Notes: generated by a model from the letters alone, not told the origin. DNA of 64,000 nt from Arenimonas daejeonensis (GCF_007993735.1 NZ_CP042453.1:124001-188000); one strand, 5' to 3'. Numbered from the stretch's first letter, positions 28,732-39,097 are shown. Numbers and translations are program-made.

Positions 28732-29193
28732 ATGACCGATCACCATATCGACCTGATGCCGGCAACGGCCGACATCCCGTCCGACAAGCAGCGACGGTTC
28801 ATGCGTTACTTCACCGCCGTCCTGATCGACCTGGTGGTCCTGAACCTGTTCGCGGAATACTGGGACAGGGTCTTCGTCGACACCTTCACCACCTCGCTGC
28901 TGGCGGCCATCCTGCTGCAGGTCCTGCTGAAGGTGACCATCGCGATCGAACACTGGGTGATCGGCCTGTTCAAGGGCAAGACCGGCGGATTCAACACCTT
29001 CCTGAAGTACTTCCTGGCCTGGGTCGTCCTGTTCGGCTCGAAGTTCGTGATCCTTGACGCGCTGGCCCTGACCTTCGGCGACAACGTGCATTTCGAAGGC
29101 CGCTGGCACGGCCTGGTCCCGCTGATCATCGTGGTCGTGGTGATGCTGGTCGCCGAAGAACTGGTAGTGCGCTTCTACCGCAAGCTCGCCTGA
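28732..29193 (+). CDS. unknown four-helix inner-membrane protein
   Basis: I do not recognise this 153-residue protein. It has a polar N-terminus of about 25 residues, then hydrophobic segments FTAVLIDLVVLNLFAEY, SLLAAILLQVLLKVTIAI, YFLAWVVLFGSKFVILDAL and LVPLIIVVVVMLVAEELVV, predicting four helices, with a short charged C-terminus. It is the last gene of the decarboxylase-exchanger run, 60 bp after the second exchanger with a GGAG-type RBS before its ATG. Position suggests an accessory subunit of that system. The frame is intact. Confidence 0.7.
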   Translation: MTDHHIDLMPATADIPSDKQRRFMRYFTAVLIDLVVLNLFAEYWDRVFVDTFTTSLLAAILLQVLLKVTIAIEHWVIGLFKGKTGGFNTFLKYFLAWVVLFGSKFVILDALALTFGDNVHFEGRWHGLVPLIIVVVVMLVAEELVVRFYRKLA

Positions 29194-29251
29194 CCCAGGC
29201 TGCGGCGCGGGAAACCCACCGGCGCCCCATCGCAAGCCGAAACTCACGACC

Positions 29252-30999
29252 TCAAAGCGCAGCCGCTTCCACCCGGTTCCGGCCATTGCGCTTGGCGCGG
29301 TAGAGCGCATCGTCGGCCGCGGCCAGCAGGCGCTCGGGCGCTTTCAGCAGGTCGCCCGGTCGGGCCCACATCACGGCCACGCCAACGCTGATGGTCACCG
29401 GCACCGAGGCGCGCCCGGCCGAGATCGGCCCGGCGTTCTCGATGCAGGCGCGCAGGCGTTCGCCCAGCTGGCTGGCCTCGTTGGTGGCGGCTTCGACCGC
29501 CAGCACCGCGAACTCCTCGCCGCCGACGCGCGCCAGCAGGTCGCTGCCGCGCACCTGCTCTTCCAGCAGCATCGCCACCCGCCGCAGCACCGCGTCGCCG
29601 GCGGGATGGCCGTACTGGTCGTTGATGGCCTTGAAGTGGTCGATGTCGAGCGTGACCAGGGCCACCGGCTTGCCGGCTTCGGCGCAACGGGTGATCTCGC
29701 GCGCCAGCTGGTCACCGAAATGGCGGCGGTTGGCCAGGCCGGTCAGCGCGTCGGTCATGGCCAGCACCTCGAGCTGGGCGTTGGCCTCGCTCAGTTCCAG
29801 GGTGCGCTCGCGCACGCGTTGTTCCAACTGCTGGGTCAGCTCGGTGAGCTCGCGCTGGTGCGTGGTCAGGTCTTCGAACAGGTTGCGCAGGGCGCCGGTG
29901 AGCTGACGCGCCTCGCGATAGCCGCGTTCGCGCGGGAAGCGGGCGTCCGGCTCGCCCGCCTGGATGCGCCGGGCGGCGCCGGCCAGTGCGCGCAGCGGAG
30001 CGCGCCGATCAGGCGCGCCATCAGGGTCGCGGCCAGCAGGAACATCAGGGTCAGCGCCGCGGCCGCCAGCCAGATCTGCCGGCGCAGCTCGGCGATCGGC
30101 GCGAAGGCCTGTGCGGCATCCTTGCGCACCAGCACGGCCCAGCCCAGGGATTCGAAAGTATTGCGGCCGACGGTGGGCGCGAAACCGGTGAGGTATTCAT
30201 TGCCGTCGGGCCAGGTTTCCAGCACGGCGCCATGCGTGCCGCGGCGCCCGCCATTGACGCTGGGAACCTCCAGCCGGCGGTCACGCCATTCCTTCGGCCC
30301 CAGCACCACTTCGCCATGGCGGTTGACCACCAGGATCTCGACCGGGTCGTTGGCCATCAGCGGCTGCAGCAGGCCCTGGCGCAGCGACTCGGCCCACTGC
30401 CAGGACAGGTGCGCACCGATCACGCCGATCACCACGCCGTGGTCATCGTGGATGGGCGAAGCGACATCGATCAGGCGCAGGGGCTCGTCGCCCTGCACCG
30501 GCAGCAGCTTGGCCAGCAGCACGGCCTCGTGGATGTCGCCGACGTAGGGCTCCTTGCGGCCGGCCTGGAACCACGGGCGCCGGGCCACGCTGATGCCTTC
30601 CAGCATGCCGCGACTGGCCACCCGCACCCGGCCCTCGGCATCGGTCACGCCGATCCAGGCGTAGTCGGGATAGTTGAGCTGCATCAGCCCGAACATGTCG
30701 CGCAGCAGGTCCTGGTTCCGCACCGGCTCGTCCATGCCCGGCAGCAGGGCCAGGGCACGCATGTCGTTCAGTCGCTCGTACAGCCCTTCGTCCAGGCGAT
30801 CGGCCAGCGCGCGGGAGGTGCCTTCCAGGCGCAGGCCGATGTCCTCGCGCAATTTATCGGTGGCGGCACGTTCGACCAGCAGGGACAGCGCCCCGACCAG
30901 GGCCACCGCCAGCACGCCGTAACTCAGGCCCAGCCACAGGCGCAGGCCGGCACTGCGGGGGCGGAGACGTTCCAACAGCCTGGCGGCAAGGTCGGCCAT
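29252..30999 (-). CDS. Cache-type sensor diguanylate cyclase (one frameshift near 30000)
   Basis: Membrane diguanylate cyclase of about 582 residues after repair. An N-terminal helix (LSYGVLAVALVGALSLLV) precedes a periplasmic double-Cache-like region (TDAEGRVRVASRG, RPWFQAGRKEPYVGDIHEAVLLAKLLPVQG), a second helix (WLAAAALTLMFLLAATLMARLIGA), a HAMP-like linker and a GGDEF domain. The active site reads ARVGGEEF and the RxxD inhibitory site is present (RGSD, five residues before GGEEF), so it should be active and product-inhibited. A missing C near 30000 splits the gene between LIGA and LRALAGAA. It is convergent with the exchanger cluster and 7 bp from the SIMPL gene. Confidence 0.85.
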
Positions 31000-31006
31000 G
31001 GCTGTT

Positions 31007-31773
31007 TCAGTCGGCGATCAGGAACACCGCATAGATCTTGTCGCTGTAGGTGACATACCCGGTCTGGAGTGCGACCCGCTTGAGCCGCGAGCCCGTCACC
31101 ATGATCGAGTCCAGCGTCCCGCTCTCACCGTCTTCCGTCCACAGATAGGTGGACGGCCAACTGCCCTCGCGCACGCCGTATTGGAACTGGGGCGCCACGT
31201 CGGACACGCTGTACAGGCCGGCCAACCTGACGCCGAAGTCGCGCGCCATGCCCTCGGCCTTGAGTCGCGCGGATGCGATCGATTTGGCGCGCAACGCGCG
31301 ATGCAGCGCCTGTTCGTCCTGCAGTTCGGTCTCGATGCCCGACACCTGGACCTCCTTCGAGGTTTCCAGCCCGGCGATGAACTTCTCGAGAGCGTCGATG
31401 TCGGAAAACCGGGCCGTGAGTTCGCGCGACACGCCGATGCCTTCGAATACATGGTCTTCGCGCTTCGAGTCGTAGCGTTCGCGCGGCTCGATCTGCATCG
31501 AGGTCGCCACGATCTCGCCATCAGGCACGCCAGCGGCCTTGATGGCCTCCAGGACCTGCCCGAGATGCGCCTCGACCTTGCGTCGGGCGACATCGGCGCT
31601 GGGATCGACCACGTCGAAACTGACCTTGATCTTGAAGCGGTCGGAATGGCCCTCGCCTCGGCATCGCCATAGACGAGGATGTGCCGGTCGGACGGCAGGG
31701 CGTTCACCTGCGCCTGCGCGGCGGCAGCCCAGGACAAGGCCAGGAGTGTTGGCAACCACAGTTTTCCAATCAT
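31007..31773 (-). CDS. SIMPL (DUF541) periplasmic protein (one frameshift near 31650)
   Basis: SIMPL-domain protein of about 255 residues with a signal peptide (MIGKLWLPTLLALSWAAAAQA). Members such as YggE/BP26 form periplasmic oligomers linked with oxidative stress and outer-membrane physiology; no catalytic role is established. The mature domain begins HILVYGDAEARAIPDRFKIKVSFDVVD and continues through VSRELTARFSDIDALEKFIAGLE. A missing C near 31650 (ATTCCGACC for ATTCCCGACC) separates the signal peptide from the domain. It lies 20 bp downstream of trpE on the same strand and 7 bp before the diguanylate cyclase. Confidence 0.85.
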
Positions 31774-31793
31774 GCGCACCTCGGCTGGTTGAT

Positions 31794-33268
31794 TCAGAGT
31801 CCGCCCGCTGCCTGTGCCACCGCCCGGAACAGAGCGCGGCCCTTGTTCATGGTCTCCTCCCACTCTTTCTGCGGGTCGGAGTCGTGCACGATGCCGGCGC
31901 CTGCCTGCACATGCAGGCGACCGTCCTGGATCACCGCGGTGCGGATGGCGATGGCGGTGTCGGCGTCGCCCCACCAGTTGAGGTAACCGACGGCACCGGA
32001 ATAGATGTTGCGCTTGACCGGCTCGAGCTCGCGGATCACCTCCAGCGCGCGGATCTTCGGTGCGCCGCTGACCGTGCCGGCCGGGAAGGTGGCGCGCAGC
32101 ACCTCGGCGAAACCGACGCCGTCGCGCAGCCGTCCCTGCACTTCGCTGACGATGTGCATGACGTGCGAGTACCGTTCGATGATGAAGCGGTCCGGCACCC
32201 GCACGCTGCCCGGTTCGGCGACGCGACCGACGTCGTTGCGGCCCAGGTCGATCAGCATCAGGTGCTCGGCGCGTTCCTTCGGGTCGGCCAGCAGTTCGGC
32301 TTCCAGCGCCTGGTCCTGTTCGTGCGTGGCGCCACGCGGACGGGTGCCGGCAATCGGCCGCACGGTCACTTCCCCACCCTGCAGCCGCACCAGGATCTCG
32401 GGCGAACTGCCCACCACCTGGGTGCCGCCCAGGTCGAGGAAATACATGTAGGGCGAAGGATTGAGCGCGCGCAGCGCACGGTACACGTCCACCGGCCGCG
32501 CCCGGAACGGCACGCTCAGGCGCTGGCTCAGCACCACCTGGAAGATGTCGCCGGCGCGGATGTATTCCTTCGATTTCTCGACCGCCGCCAGGAACCCTTC
32601 GCGGGTGAATCCCGACACGAAGTCCTGTTCGCTCAGCAGCGAGGGGTCGAGCACGTCCGGATAGCTGCGGCCGGAATGGCGCAGGCGGTACACCAGCTCG
32701 TCGAGCCGGCGCACGGCCTTGGCATGCGCCTGGGGCTCGGCCGGGTCGGCATGCACGACCAGGTACAGGCGACCCTTGAGGTTGTCGAACACCGCCACTT
32801 CTTCGCTCAGCATCAGCAGCGCGTCGGGCGTGCCCAGCTGGTCGGGTTTGTCGCCGCCGGCCAGCCGCGGTTCGATCCAGCCGATGGTCTCGAAGCCGAA
32901 ATAACCCACCAGGCCGCCGGTGAAGGCCGGCAGGTCGGGCACCTTCGGCACCTTGAAGCTTTCGCGAAGGCGGTCGACTTCGGCCAGGGGGTCGGCGAGC
33001 TCGCGGGTCTCGGTCAGCTCGCCGTGTTCGCGCACTTCCGGGTGTGTCCGCGGAAGGTATAGGTGCGCCGCGCCGGCAGGCCGATGATCGAATACCGCCC
33101 CCAGGTCTCGCCGCCTTCCACCGATTCGAACAGGTAGGTGTGCGGGCCGTCGGCCAGCTTGAGGTATACGGACAGCGGGGTATCAAGGTCGGAAAGCACT
33201 TCGCGCACCACGGGGATGCGGTTGTGGCCTTCGGCGGCGAGGCGCTTGAACTCTTCTGCGGAGATCAC
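31794..33268 (-). CDS. trpE: anthranilate synthase component I (one frameshift near 33048)
   Basis: TrpE makes anthranilate from chorismate with ammonia supplied by TrpG. The repaired protein has about 491 residues from a GTG start at 33268 ([21 protein letters not shown]). Chorismate-site motifs are intact: [74 protein letters not shown] and [21 protein letters not shown] missing C near 33048 (CACACCCGG for CACACCCCGG) interrupts [14 protein letters not shown]. The N-terminal [11 protein letters not shown] and LPARRTYTF strands suggest normal feedback inhibition by Trp. It is separated from trpGDC by the 17.4-31.8 kb block. Confidence 0.93.
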
Positions 33269-33317
33269 GGGTCGGGCCGGTGCGGGGTCGCCCTGAAGTA
33301 TAGCCGCGCCTCCCGGC

Positions 33318-33745
33318 TTGCGCCTCTTGGCGCAAGAAGAACTGTCTTGCTCGTAGGCGTGGGATCCGGCGTGCGCCGTCCCGCACACATAGGGGTCCCC
33401 GCCCGCCATTCGCAGCGGCGTCCTGCCCAGCGGATGGCGGCCGCTACGGCATCCTGCCTCCGCTTCGGTGACCCCTATGTGTGCGTGCCGTCGCCACGAC
33501 TCATCTCCGCGAGCCGTTGAAACCCCGCTCGTGCCCTCCGGTCACGAAGAGCCCGGGATGTCGCAGGTTGCGAGTTCTCACGAACTCGATGGCCCGGCCC
33601 GGACGGTCCGCAGGTCGTCGTGCGTGAGGTCGCTTTCCGGGGCTTCGAAAACATGGACGTTTTCGAAGAGCCCCCATGGATGGGTTCACGGCGTCCCCGG
33701 AAAGCGACTCACGTACGGCGGCCTATCGCCGAGAACGATCCCGGC
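33318..33745 (+). repeat. structured interspersed repeat, copy B
   Basis: Almost identical to copy A (6751-7184) over its whole length and in the same orientation, but with a different flank and a different loop in the opening hairpin (CTTGCGCC/GGCGCAAG). It keeps the 15-bp inverted repeat around CACACATAGGGGTC and the long 3' inverted repeat. One C is missing from the right arm (GCGACTCAC for GCGACCTCAC at about 33705-33714). It fills the trpE upstream gap. From 33746 to the kinase stop at 33894 I see only GC-rich sequence with a GGGGGC/GCCCCC hairpin near 33868. Confidence 0.85.
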
Positions 33746-33893
33746 GCACGGACACACCGCCCGCGAGCATGTGATCTGCGTGCGCCAGCGAACGGGGAGA
33801 AAAGAAACAATCGGGAGGCAGACTGCATCGGCGCGCGAGCGACCGGCTTGACCAGGGACGACCGCAGGGGGCAGGGACGCCCCCGACCACGCC

Positions 33894-35902
33894 CTAGGGC
33901 ATGCCGCGCAGGTGCAGGACGAACTCCACGCCGTCACCCGCGGCCAGATTGCGCGCCTCGGCATGGCCGCGGTGCAGTTCCGCGACCAGCCTGACCACGT
34001 ACAGACCGAACCCCAGGTGCGCCCCGCCCTCCGCCCGCTGCGGCTTGCCGCGCAGACTGACCAGCGAATCGAACAGACGCGCCCGCATCGCCTCCTGCAC
34101 CGTCGGGCCCTGGTTGGCCAATACCAGGCGTGCGCCCTCGCCTTCCGGATGCAGCGACAACCGCACCCACCCGTCTTCCGGACAGAAGCCGCGCGCGTTG
34201 TCCACCAGCTTGTCCAGCGCCTGCACCACCAGCTCCGGCGCGCCACGCAGCGGCAGCGGACCCGACGGCAGCTCGATGCCGAAGCGGCGAGGCTTCAGCA
34301 GTTCGCGATACCCCTCCGCGCAATCGGCCAGCAGCGTCCGCAGGTCGAAGACTTCGGCTTCCGAGGACTCGATGGCGTGTTCGATGCGCGTCACCTCGCT
34401 CATCGTCCGCACCAGCGTGCCCATGCGCTCGACGCCGTCACGGGCGCGGGCGACGTAGGTGCGCGCGTCCGGCGGCAGCGCGGCCGAATCCAGGTTGTCC
34501 AGCGACGTGCGCACGATCGCCAGCGGCGTGTTGAGTTCGTGCGAGAGCTTGCCCGAAAGCGAACGCAGGTAGTCGGTGTAGGCCGCCACCTGGTCGAGCA
34601 GGCTGGCGAAGCTGCGCGACAGGTCGCCGACCTCGTCGCGCGCGCTGGTGCGCGGGAACGGCGTCACCCGGCCCTCGCGGTCCAGAGCGCGCTCGGCGGC
34701 ATCGCGCAGGCGACGGATGCGCGCGCTCAGGCGCGAAGCGAACAGGAACATCACGCCGCCCGACGCCAGCAGCGCCAGCACGCTCACGCCCAGCAGGCCG
34801 GAGAAGGCGCGATCGGTGAGCAGCAGCACCTCGTCGTTGGAGCGTTCCAGCAGCAGTGCGGCGCGCACCTGGCCGTCCACGCGCAGCGGTACCGCGGCCG
34901 ACAGCAGCAGGCGCGTGCCGTAGGGGTCGCGGCGCCAGGCCACGCCCGGTTCGCCGGCGATCGCCGTGGCCAGTTCGTTGCGCACCAGGCGGCGTGCCGT
35001 GGCTGTTTCGGCGGCCGCGGCCGGCACGTCGCGGAACAGCAGGGCCCGGTACAGGCCACGCCGCCAGGGCAGCAGGTCTTCTTCGGTATCGTCGGCCTGC
35101 AGGCGGCCGGCGCGGGCGATCACCCAGGCTTCGCGGTCGGTGACCGTGACGCGCATGCCGGGCGGCGCCAGTGCCAGCAGCTCCGGTTCCAGCGCACCGA
35201 CATAGGCATGCAGCGGCCGAACCCGCAGCGTGCCGTCGCGGTCCAGGCTGCCGGTGAGGCGGCGCTGGCCGGCGGCGTCCAGGTCGCGCGCCTCGACGCC
35301 GAGCGCGGTCACGACGAAAGCCTGTGGCAGCGCCAGCTCGACGGTGTAACCCTGCGGATGTTCGCGCCAGTAGCCCTCGACGCGGATCGGTGGCGGCAGG
35401 CCGTCTTCGCCGGCCACGCGCAGTTCGCCGCTTTCGCTGTTGGCCAGGCGCAGCAGCAGGTCGCCGGACGGGCCCGCCAGCCGCAGCCGCAGGCGGTCGA
35501 ACTCCAGGTCCGCCGGCCAGTGCGCCTCGCCGCGCTGGCGGCTGGTGTCGCGCACGTCGACCAGCAGGTGCAGGCGTTCGTTGGCGCGCGCGGCGCTGAC
35601 GTTCACCAGGGCCGGCCGGCGCCGAAGGCATAGGGTTCGGCCTGCGCGCCCTGCCAGTCGCTGGCTTCACCGTCCAGGCGCGGCGCGAACTCGAGGCGGT
35701 GCACGAACCAGCCGGACCCGGGTGCAGGCAGGCGGCCCGGGCGCACCGCCACGCTGCGCGCCAGTGCTTCGGCCGAAGCCAGCAGCGCCTGTTCCTGGCC
35801 CTGGCGCAGCAGGAATTCCATCTGCCGCACGAACTGCCAGCCAGCCCAGGGCAGCACCAGGATGGACAGCGCCACCAGCAGCAGCTTCAGGCGCAGGCTC
35901 AT
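33894..35902 (-). CDS. pdsS: dedicated sortase-system sensor histidine kinase (one frameshift near 35608)
   Basis: Membrane histidine kinase of about 670 residues, matching the layout of the proteobacterial dedicated sortase system kinase. An N-terminal helix (LKLLLVALSILVLPWAGW) is followed by a long periplasmic region. Its first part (LDGEASDWQGAQAEPYAFG, then VNVSAARANERLHLLVDVRD) looks like a CBM9/DOMON-type beta sandwich. A second helix (GLLGVSVLALLASGGVMFLF), HAMP, HisKA (LSGKLSHELNTPLAIVRTS) and HATPase_c follow. A missing base at CCAGGG (plus strand 35606-35611) breaks the frame just after AGRP. The last G-box is degenerate (GGAHLGFGLYVVRL). It follows pdsR with touching stop and start. 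Confidence 0.85.
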
Positions 35903-36592
35903 TCAGGCACGCCAGCGATAACCGGCGCCGTGCACGGTGTCGATCTCGTCGAAGGCGGCGTCCAGCGCCTGGAATTTCCGGCGGATGCGCTTGATGTGCG
36001 AGGTGATGGTGGCGTCGTCCACTACGACCTGTGCCTCGCGCATCAGCTGGTCGCGCGACTTCACGTGGCCGGGATAACGCACCATGGCATGCACCATCCA
36101 GAATTCGGTGACGGTCAGGGCCACGTCCTGGCCGTTCCAGGTGATGCGCATGCGCTCGAGTTCCAGCGTCAGCCCGCGCAGCCGGAACACCGACTCGCGC
36201 GCCTGCGGCGCCGCCAGCGAATCCAGGCGCCGGAACAGCGCATGGATGCGCGCGGTCAGCTGCGGCAGGCTGGTGTCCTTGCTCAGGTAGTCGTCGGCGC
36301 CGAGCCGCAAACCTGAAATCACGTCGAAATCGGAGTCGCGCGCGGTCAGGAACAGGATCGGCAGCGTGGCCGAACGTGCGCGCAGTTCACGGCAGAGATC
36401 GAACCCGCCCTCGGGCTCGTCGCCCAGGCCGACATCAATGATCACCAGGTCCGGCAGCTTCAGCGCGAACGCGGCCTGCGCCTCGGCGCGACTGGCATGG
36501 GGCTGCACGCCGTAGCCATGGCGGCGCAGGGCCTCGGCGTAGTTGGCGCGGATGGCGGGTTCGTCCTCGACGATGGCGACGGTGCGTGACAT
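35903..36592 (-). CDS. pdsR: dedicated sortase-system OmpR-type response regulator
   Basis: Response regulator of 229 residues. Receiver: acidic pair in AIVEDEPAIRANYAEAL, phospho-acceptor Asp in DLVIIDVGLGDEPEGG, Lys in DDYLSKDTSLPQL. The C-terminal winged helix is of OmpR/PhoB type (LTVTEFWMVHAMVRYPGHVKSRDQLMREAQVVVDDATITSHIKRIRRKF). It matches the regulator found beside class GN sortases and faces the sortase target gene across a 140-bp divergent promoter region. It is followed directly by the kinase gene. The frame is intact. Confidence 0.88.
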   Translation of the reverse strand: MSRTVAIVEDEPAIRANYAEALRRHGYGVQPHASRAEAQAAFALKLPDLVIIDVGLGDEPEGGFDLCRELRARSATLPILFLTARDSDFDVISGLRLGADDYLSKDTSLPQLTARIHALFRRLDSLAAPQARESVFRLRGLTLELERMRITWNGQDVALTVTEFWMVHAMVRYPGHVKSRDQLMREAQVVVDDATITSHIKRIRRKFQALDAAFDEIDTVHGAGYRWRA

Positions 36593-36732
36593 GGCGCCAG
36601 CCTAGGGCAGCGGCCCCGGCGCCGGCAATGCATTGCCCGCAAACCGCCACAAATGATCGCCGGGCTGCCCGAAGCCGGCCCCGGCGGCGACCGGTCGCGC
36701 GCTTGCAATGGCTCCACACCCAGGAGCCGACC

Positions 36733-38793
36733 ATGCACCAGCGCGAAACCCGCAAACCTCGCCTCTTCCGCTCCCGCCGGCTGCCGCCTCGGCCCGTCAT
36801 CTGGTTCTACCTGTGGCTGAGCCTGGCCGCGGCGCTGGTCTTCGCCTGCCTGCCGGCGTTCGCCAGCGAGCGCGGCCAGAGCACCGACCCGGAGCCCGAA
36901 GGCCTGATGCTGCACGATGAAAACGGCTGGGTCGCCAGCCTGGCCATGGACACCTCGGTGGACATGCAGGTGCAGGGCCTGTTCGCGGAAGTGAGCGTGC
37001 GCCAGACCTACCGCAACGACACCGCGGAATGGCGCGAAGGCCGCTACCTGCTGCCGCTGCCCGAAAATGCCGCGGTCGGTGCGCTGACCCTGCGCATCGG
37101 CGAGCGGCTGATCGAAGGCGAGATCCGCGAAAAACAACAGGCCAAGGCGGAATACGCCGCCGCGGCCGCGCGTGGCCAGCGTGCCAGCCTGGTCGAGCAG
37201 AACCGCCCGAACCTGTTCCAGACCGCGGTGGCCAACATCGGCCCGGACGAAGAGATCGAGATCGAGGTGCGCTACTGGCAGCCTGTGGCCTACCGCGACG
37301 GCGTGTTCTCGCTGACCCTGCCGCTGACGCTGACGCCGCGCTACCTGCCCGGCAATGACGGCAGTTTGTATGCCAACGGCGATGCGGATTTCAGGATGCA
37401 GGCCGTCGCCAACGCACCCGAAGCCCTGCCTGTGGTCGCCGGCGCCATCGAAAGAGGCTCCGCGCTGCCGCCGACGGTGACGCTGACCGCACAGATCGAA
37501 CCGGGCCTGCCGCTGCAGAGCCTGACCAGTCCCACCCACGCGGTGACCGTGGCGGCCGAGGGCCGTACGTACCGGGTCACGCTGGCTCACCTCGTCGAGT
37601 CCGGCGACCGCGATTTCGAACTGCGCTGGGAGCCCGTGCCCAGCAAGGCGCCGCGCAGCGCCGTGTTCACCGACCGACATGCCGGCGAGGACTTCGCCCG
37701 GTGATGCTGGTGCCGCCGACCCTGCCGACCGCGCCGCTGCCGCGGGAACTCATCCTGGTGATCGACAACTCGGGTTCGATGTCCGGTGCGTCCATGGAAC
37801 AGGCGATCGAGGCCGCGGACCGCGCCCTGGCCCGCCTGCAGCCGGGCGACCGCTTCAACGTGGTGCGTTTCGACGACAGCTACGACGTGCTGTTCACCAC
37901 GCCGGTGCCGGCTGAGCCCGGCAATGTGGCCCGGGCACGCGCCTACGTGCGTTCGCTGCGCGCCGAGGGCGGCACCGAGATGCTGCCGGCACTGCGTGCG
38001 GCCTTCGAAGGCCAGGCACCGGCCGGCTTCCTGCGCCAGGTCGTGCTGGCGACCGACGCCGCGGTGGGCAACGAGGACGAACTGCTGCAGCTGATCGAAT
38101 CGCAGCGCGGCGAAGCGCGCCTGTTCCCGGTCGGCATCGGCAGCGCGCCGAACGGCCACTTCCTGCGCAAGGCCGCCGAAGCCGGCCGCGGCACCCAGAC
38201 CCTGATCCGCGACGTCAACGAAGTCACCGAGCGCATGGACGCGCTGCTGGCGAAACTCGACAAGCCGGCGATGCGCGACGTGCAGCTGGACTGGCCAGGC
38301 GTGGCCGAGATGTACCCGGCGCGTGTGCCCGACCTGTATGCCGGCGAAGCGGTGCAGGTGATCGCGCGCCTGGAAAAACTGGAGGATGCCGTCACCGTGC
38401 GCGGCCTGCGCCCGCAGCCCCTGGGTGCGGCGCGTGTCGCTGACCGGCCATGCCGCCACGCCTTCGCCCGGCATCGGCCGGCTCTGGGCCCGCGCGCGCA
38501 TCGATTCGCTCGAGGACGAACTGCGCCGTGGCGGTGATGCCGACAGTCTGCGCGCGCAGGTGGTGGACGTGGCGCTGCGCCACGGCCTGGTCAGCACCTA
38601 CACCAGCCTGGTGGCGGTGGACCGCACGCCGGCGCGGCCGCAGCACGAAACCATGGGCAGCACGCGGATGGCGAACGCCACGCCCGCCGGTTCACTGCCG
38701 TTCGCCCAGGGCAGCACCGGCTGGATGCGCGAACTGCTGATCGCACTCGTGCTGGCCCTGTCCGCCCTCGTCCTGCTGCGCACCCGGAGCTGA
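36733..38793 (+). CDS. sortase target protein, VIT + VWA domains (frameshifts near 37699 and 38420)
   Basis: Marine-proteobacterial-type sortase target protein of about 687 residues after repair. It has a signal anchor (WFYLWLSLAAALVFACLPAFA), a VIT domain (about residues 55-190, VRQTYRNDTAEWREGRYLLPLPENA), a von Willebrand A domain with a MIDAS motif DNSGSMSG, and a Thr/Asp-rich VWA tail. The C-terminus is sortase-like: a candidate signal SLPFAQGSTGW, a hydrophobic helix LLIALVLALSALVLL and the basic end RTRS. Indels: a missing T in CCCTGG at 37697-37701 (EDFALVMLVPP expected) and a surplus C in CCCCTGG at 38418-38424 (PQPWVRRVSLTG expected). RBS CAGGAG precedes the ATG at 36733. Confidence 0.87.
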
Positions 38794-38796
38794 GCC

Positions 38797-38871
38797 ATGT
38801 TTCCCCGCCTGATCGCCTGCCTGTTCTGCGTCGTCCTGCTCTGCCTGCTGCGCGAACCCGCGCAGGCCTGA
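38797..38871 (+). CDS. 24-residue signal-peptide-like ORF
   Basis: A very short ORF beginning 3 bp after the target gene stop (GAGCC before ATG). The product MFPRLIACLFCVVLLCLLRE plus four residues looks like an isolated signal peptide ending in a signal-peptidase-like PAQA. It could be a genuine small membrane peptide, a leader peptide, or the start of a longer secreted protein cut by an unresolved indel (the next stop-free frame contains EPAPPRAHPRKPP). Existence is a guess from position and composition. Confidence 0.35.
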   Translation: MFPRLIACLFCVVLLCLLREPAQA

Positions 38872-38911
38872 CCGAACCCGCGCCCCCACGCGCACACCCG
38901 AGGAAACCGCC

Positions 38912-39097
38912 ATGGTCCTGATCGTCGAACGCCGCGACACCCCGCCGCCTCCGGCCGAGGCGGATCCCGGCCCGCGCTCCACCGAACGTGCGCTGCAGCA
39001 CATGCACTGGTACTTCGTCCCGTCGGATGCCAGTCCACTGCTGCAGCGCCGACCCATGCCCCTGTCTTCGTTGCCGACGGCGCAGGAGGCGCCGTGA
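38912..39097 (+). CDS. small protein between sortase target and sortase
   Basis: A 61-residue ORF with a good RBS (GAGGAA, seven bases before the ATG at 38912) whose TGA overlaps the GTG start of the sortase gene (GTGA). The sequence is polar and proline-rich (MVLIVERRDTPPPPAEADPG, ERALQHMHWYFVPSDASPLL) with no signal peptide or membrane helix. I know no family for it. Translational coupling to the sortase supports that it is real. The OmpA-like third component often found in this system is not seen in this position. Confidence 0.55.
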   Translation: MVLIVERRDTPPPPAEADPGPRSTERALQHMHWYFVPSDASPLLQRRPMPLSSLPTAQEAP

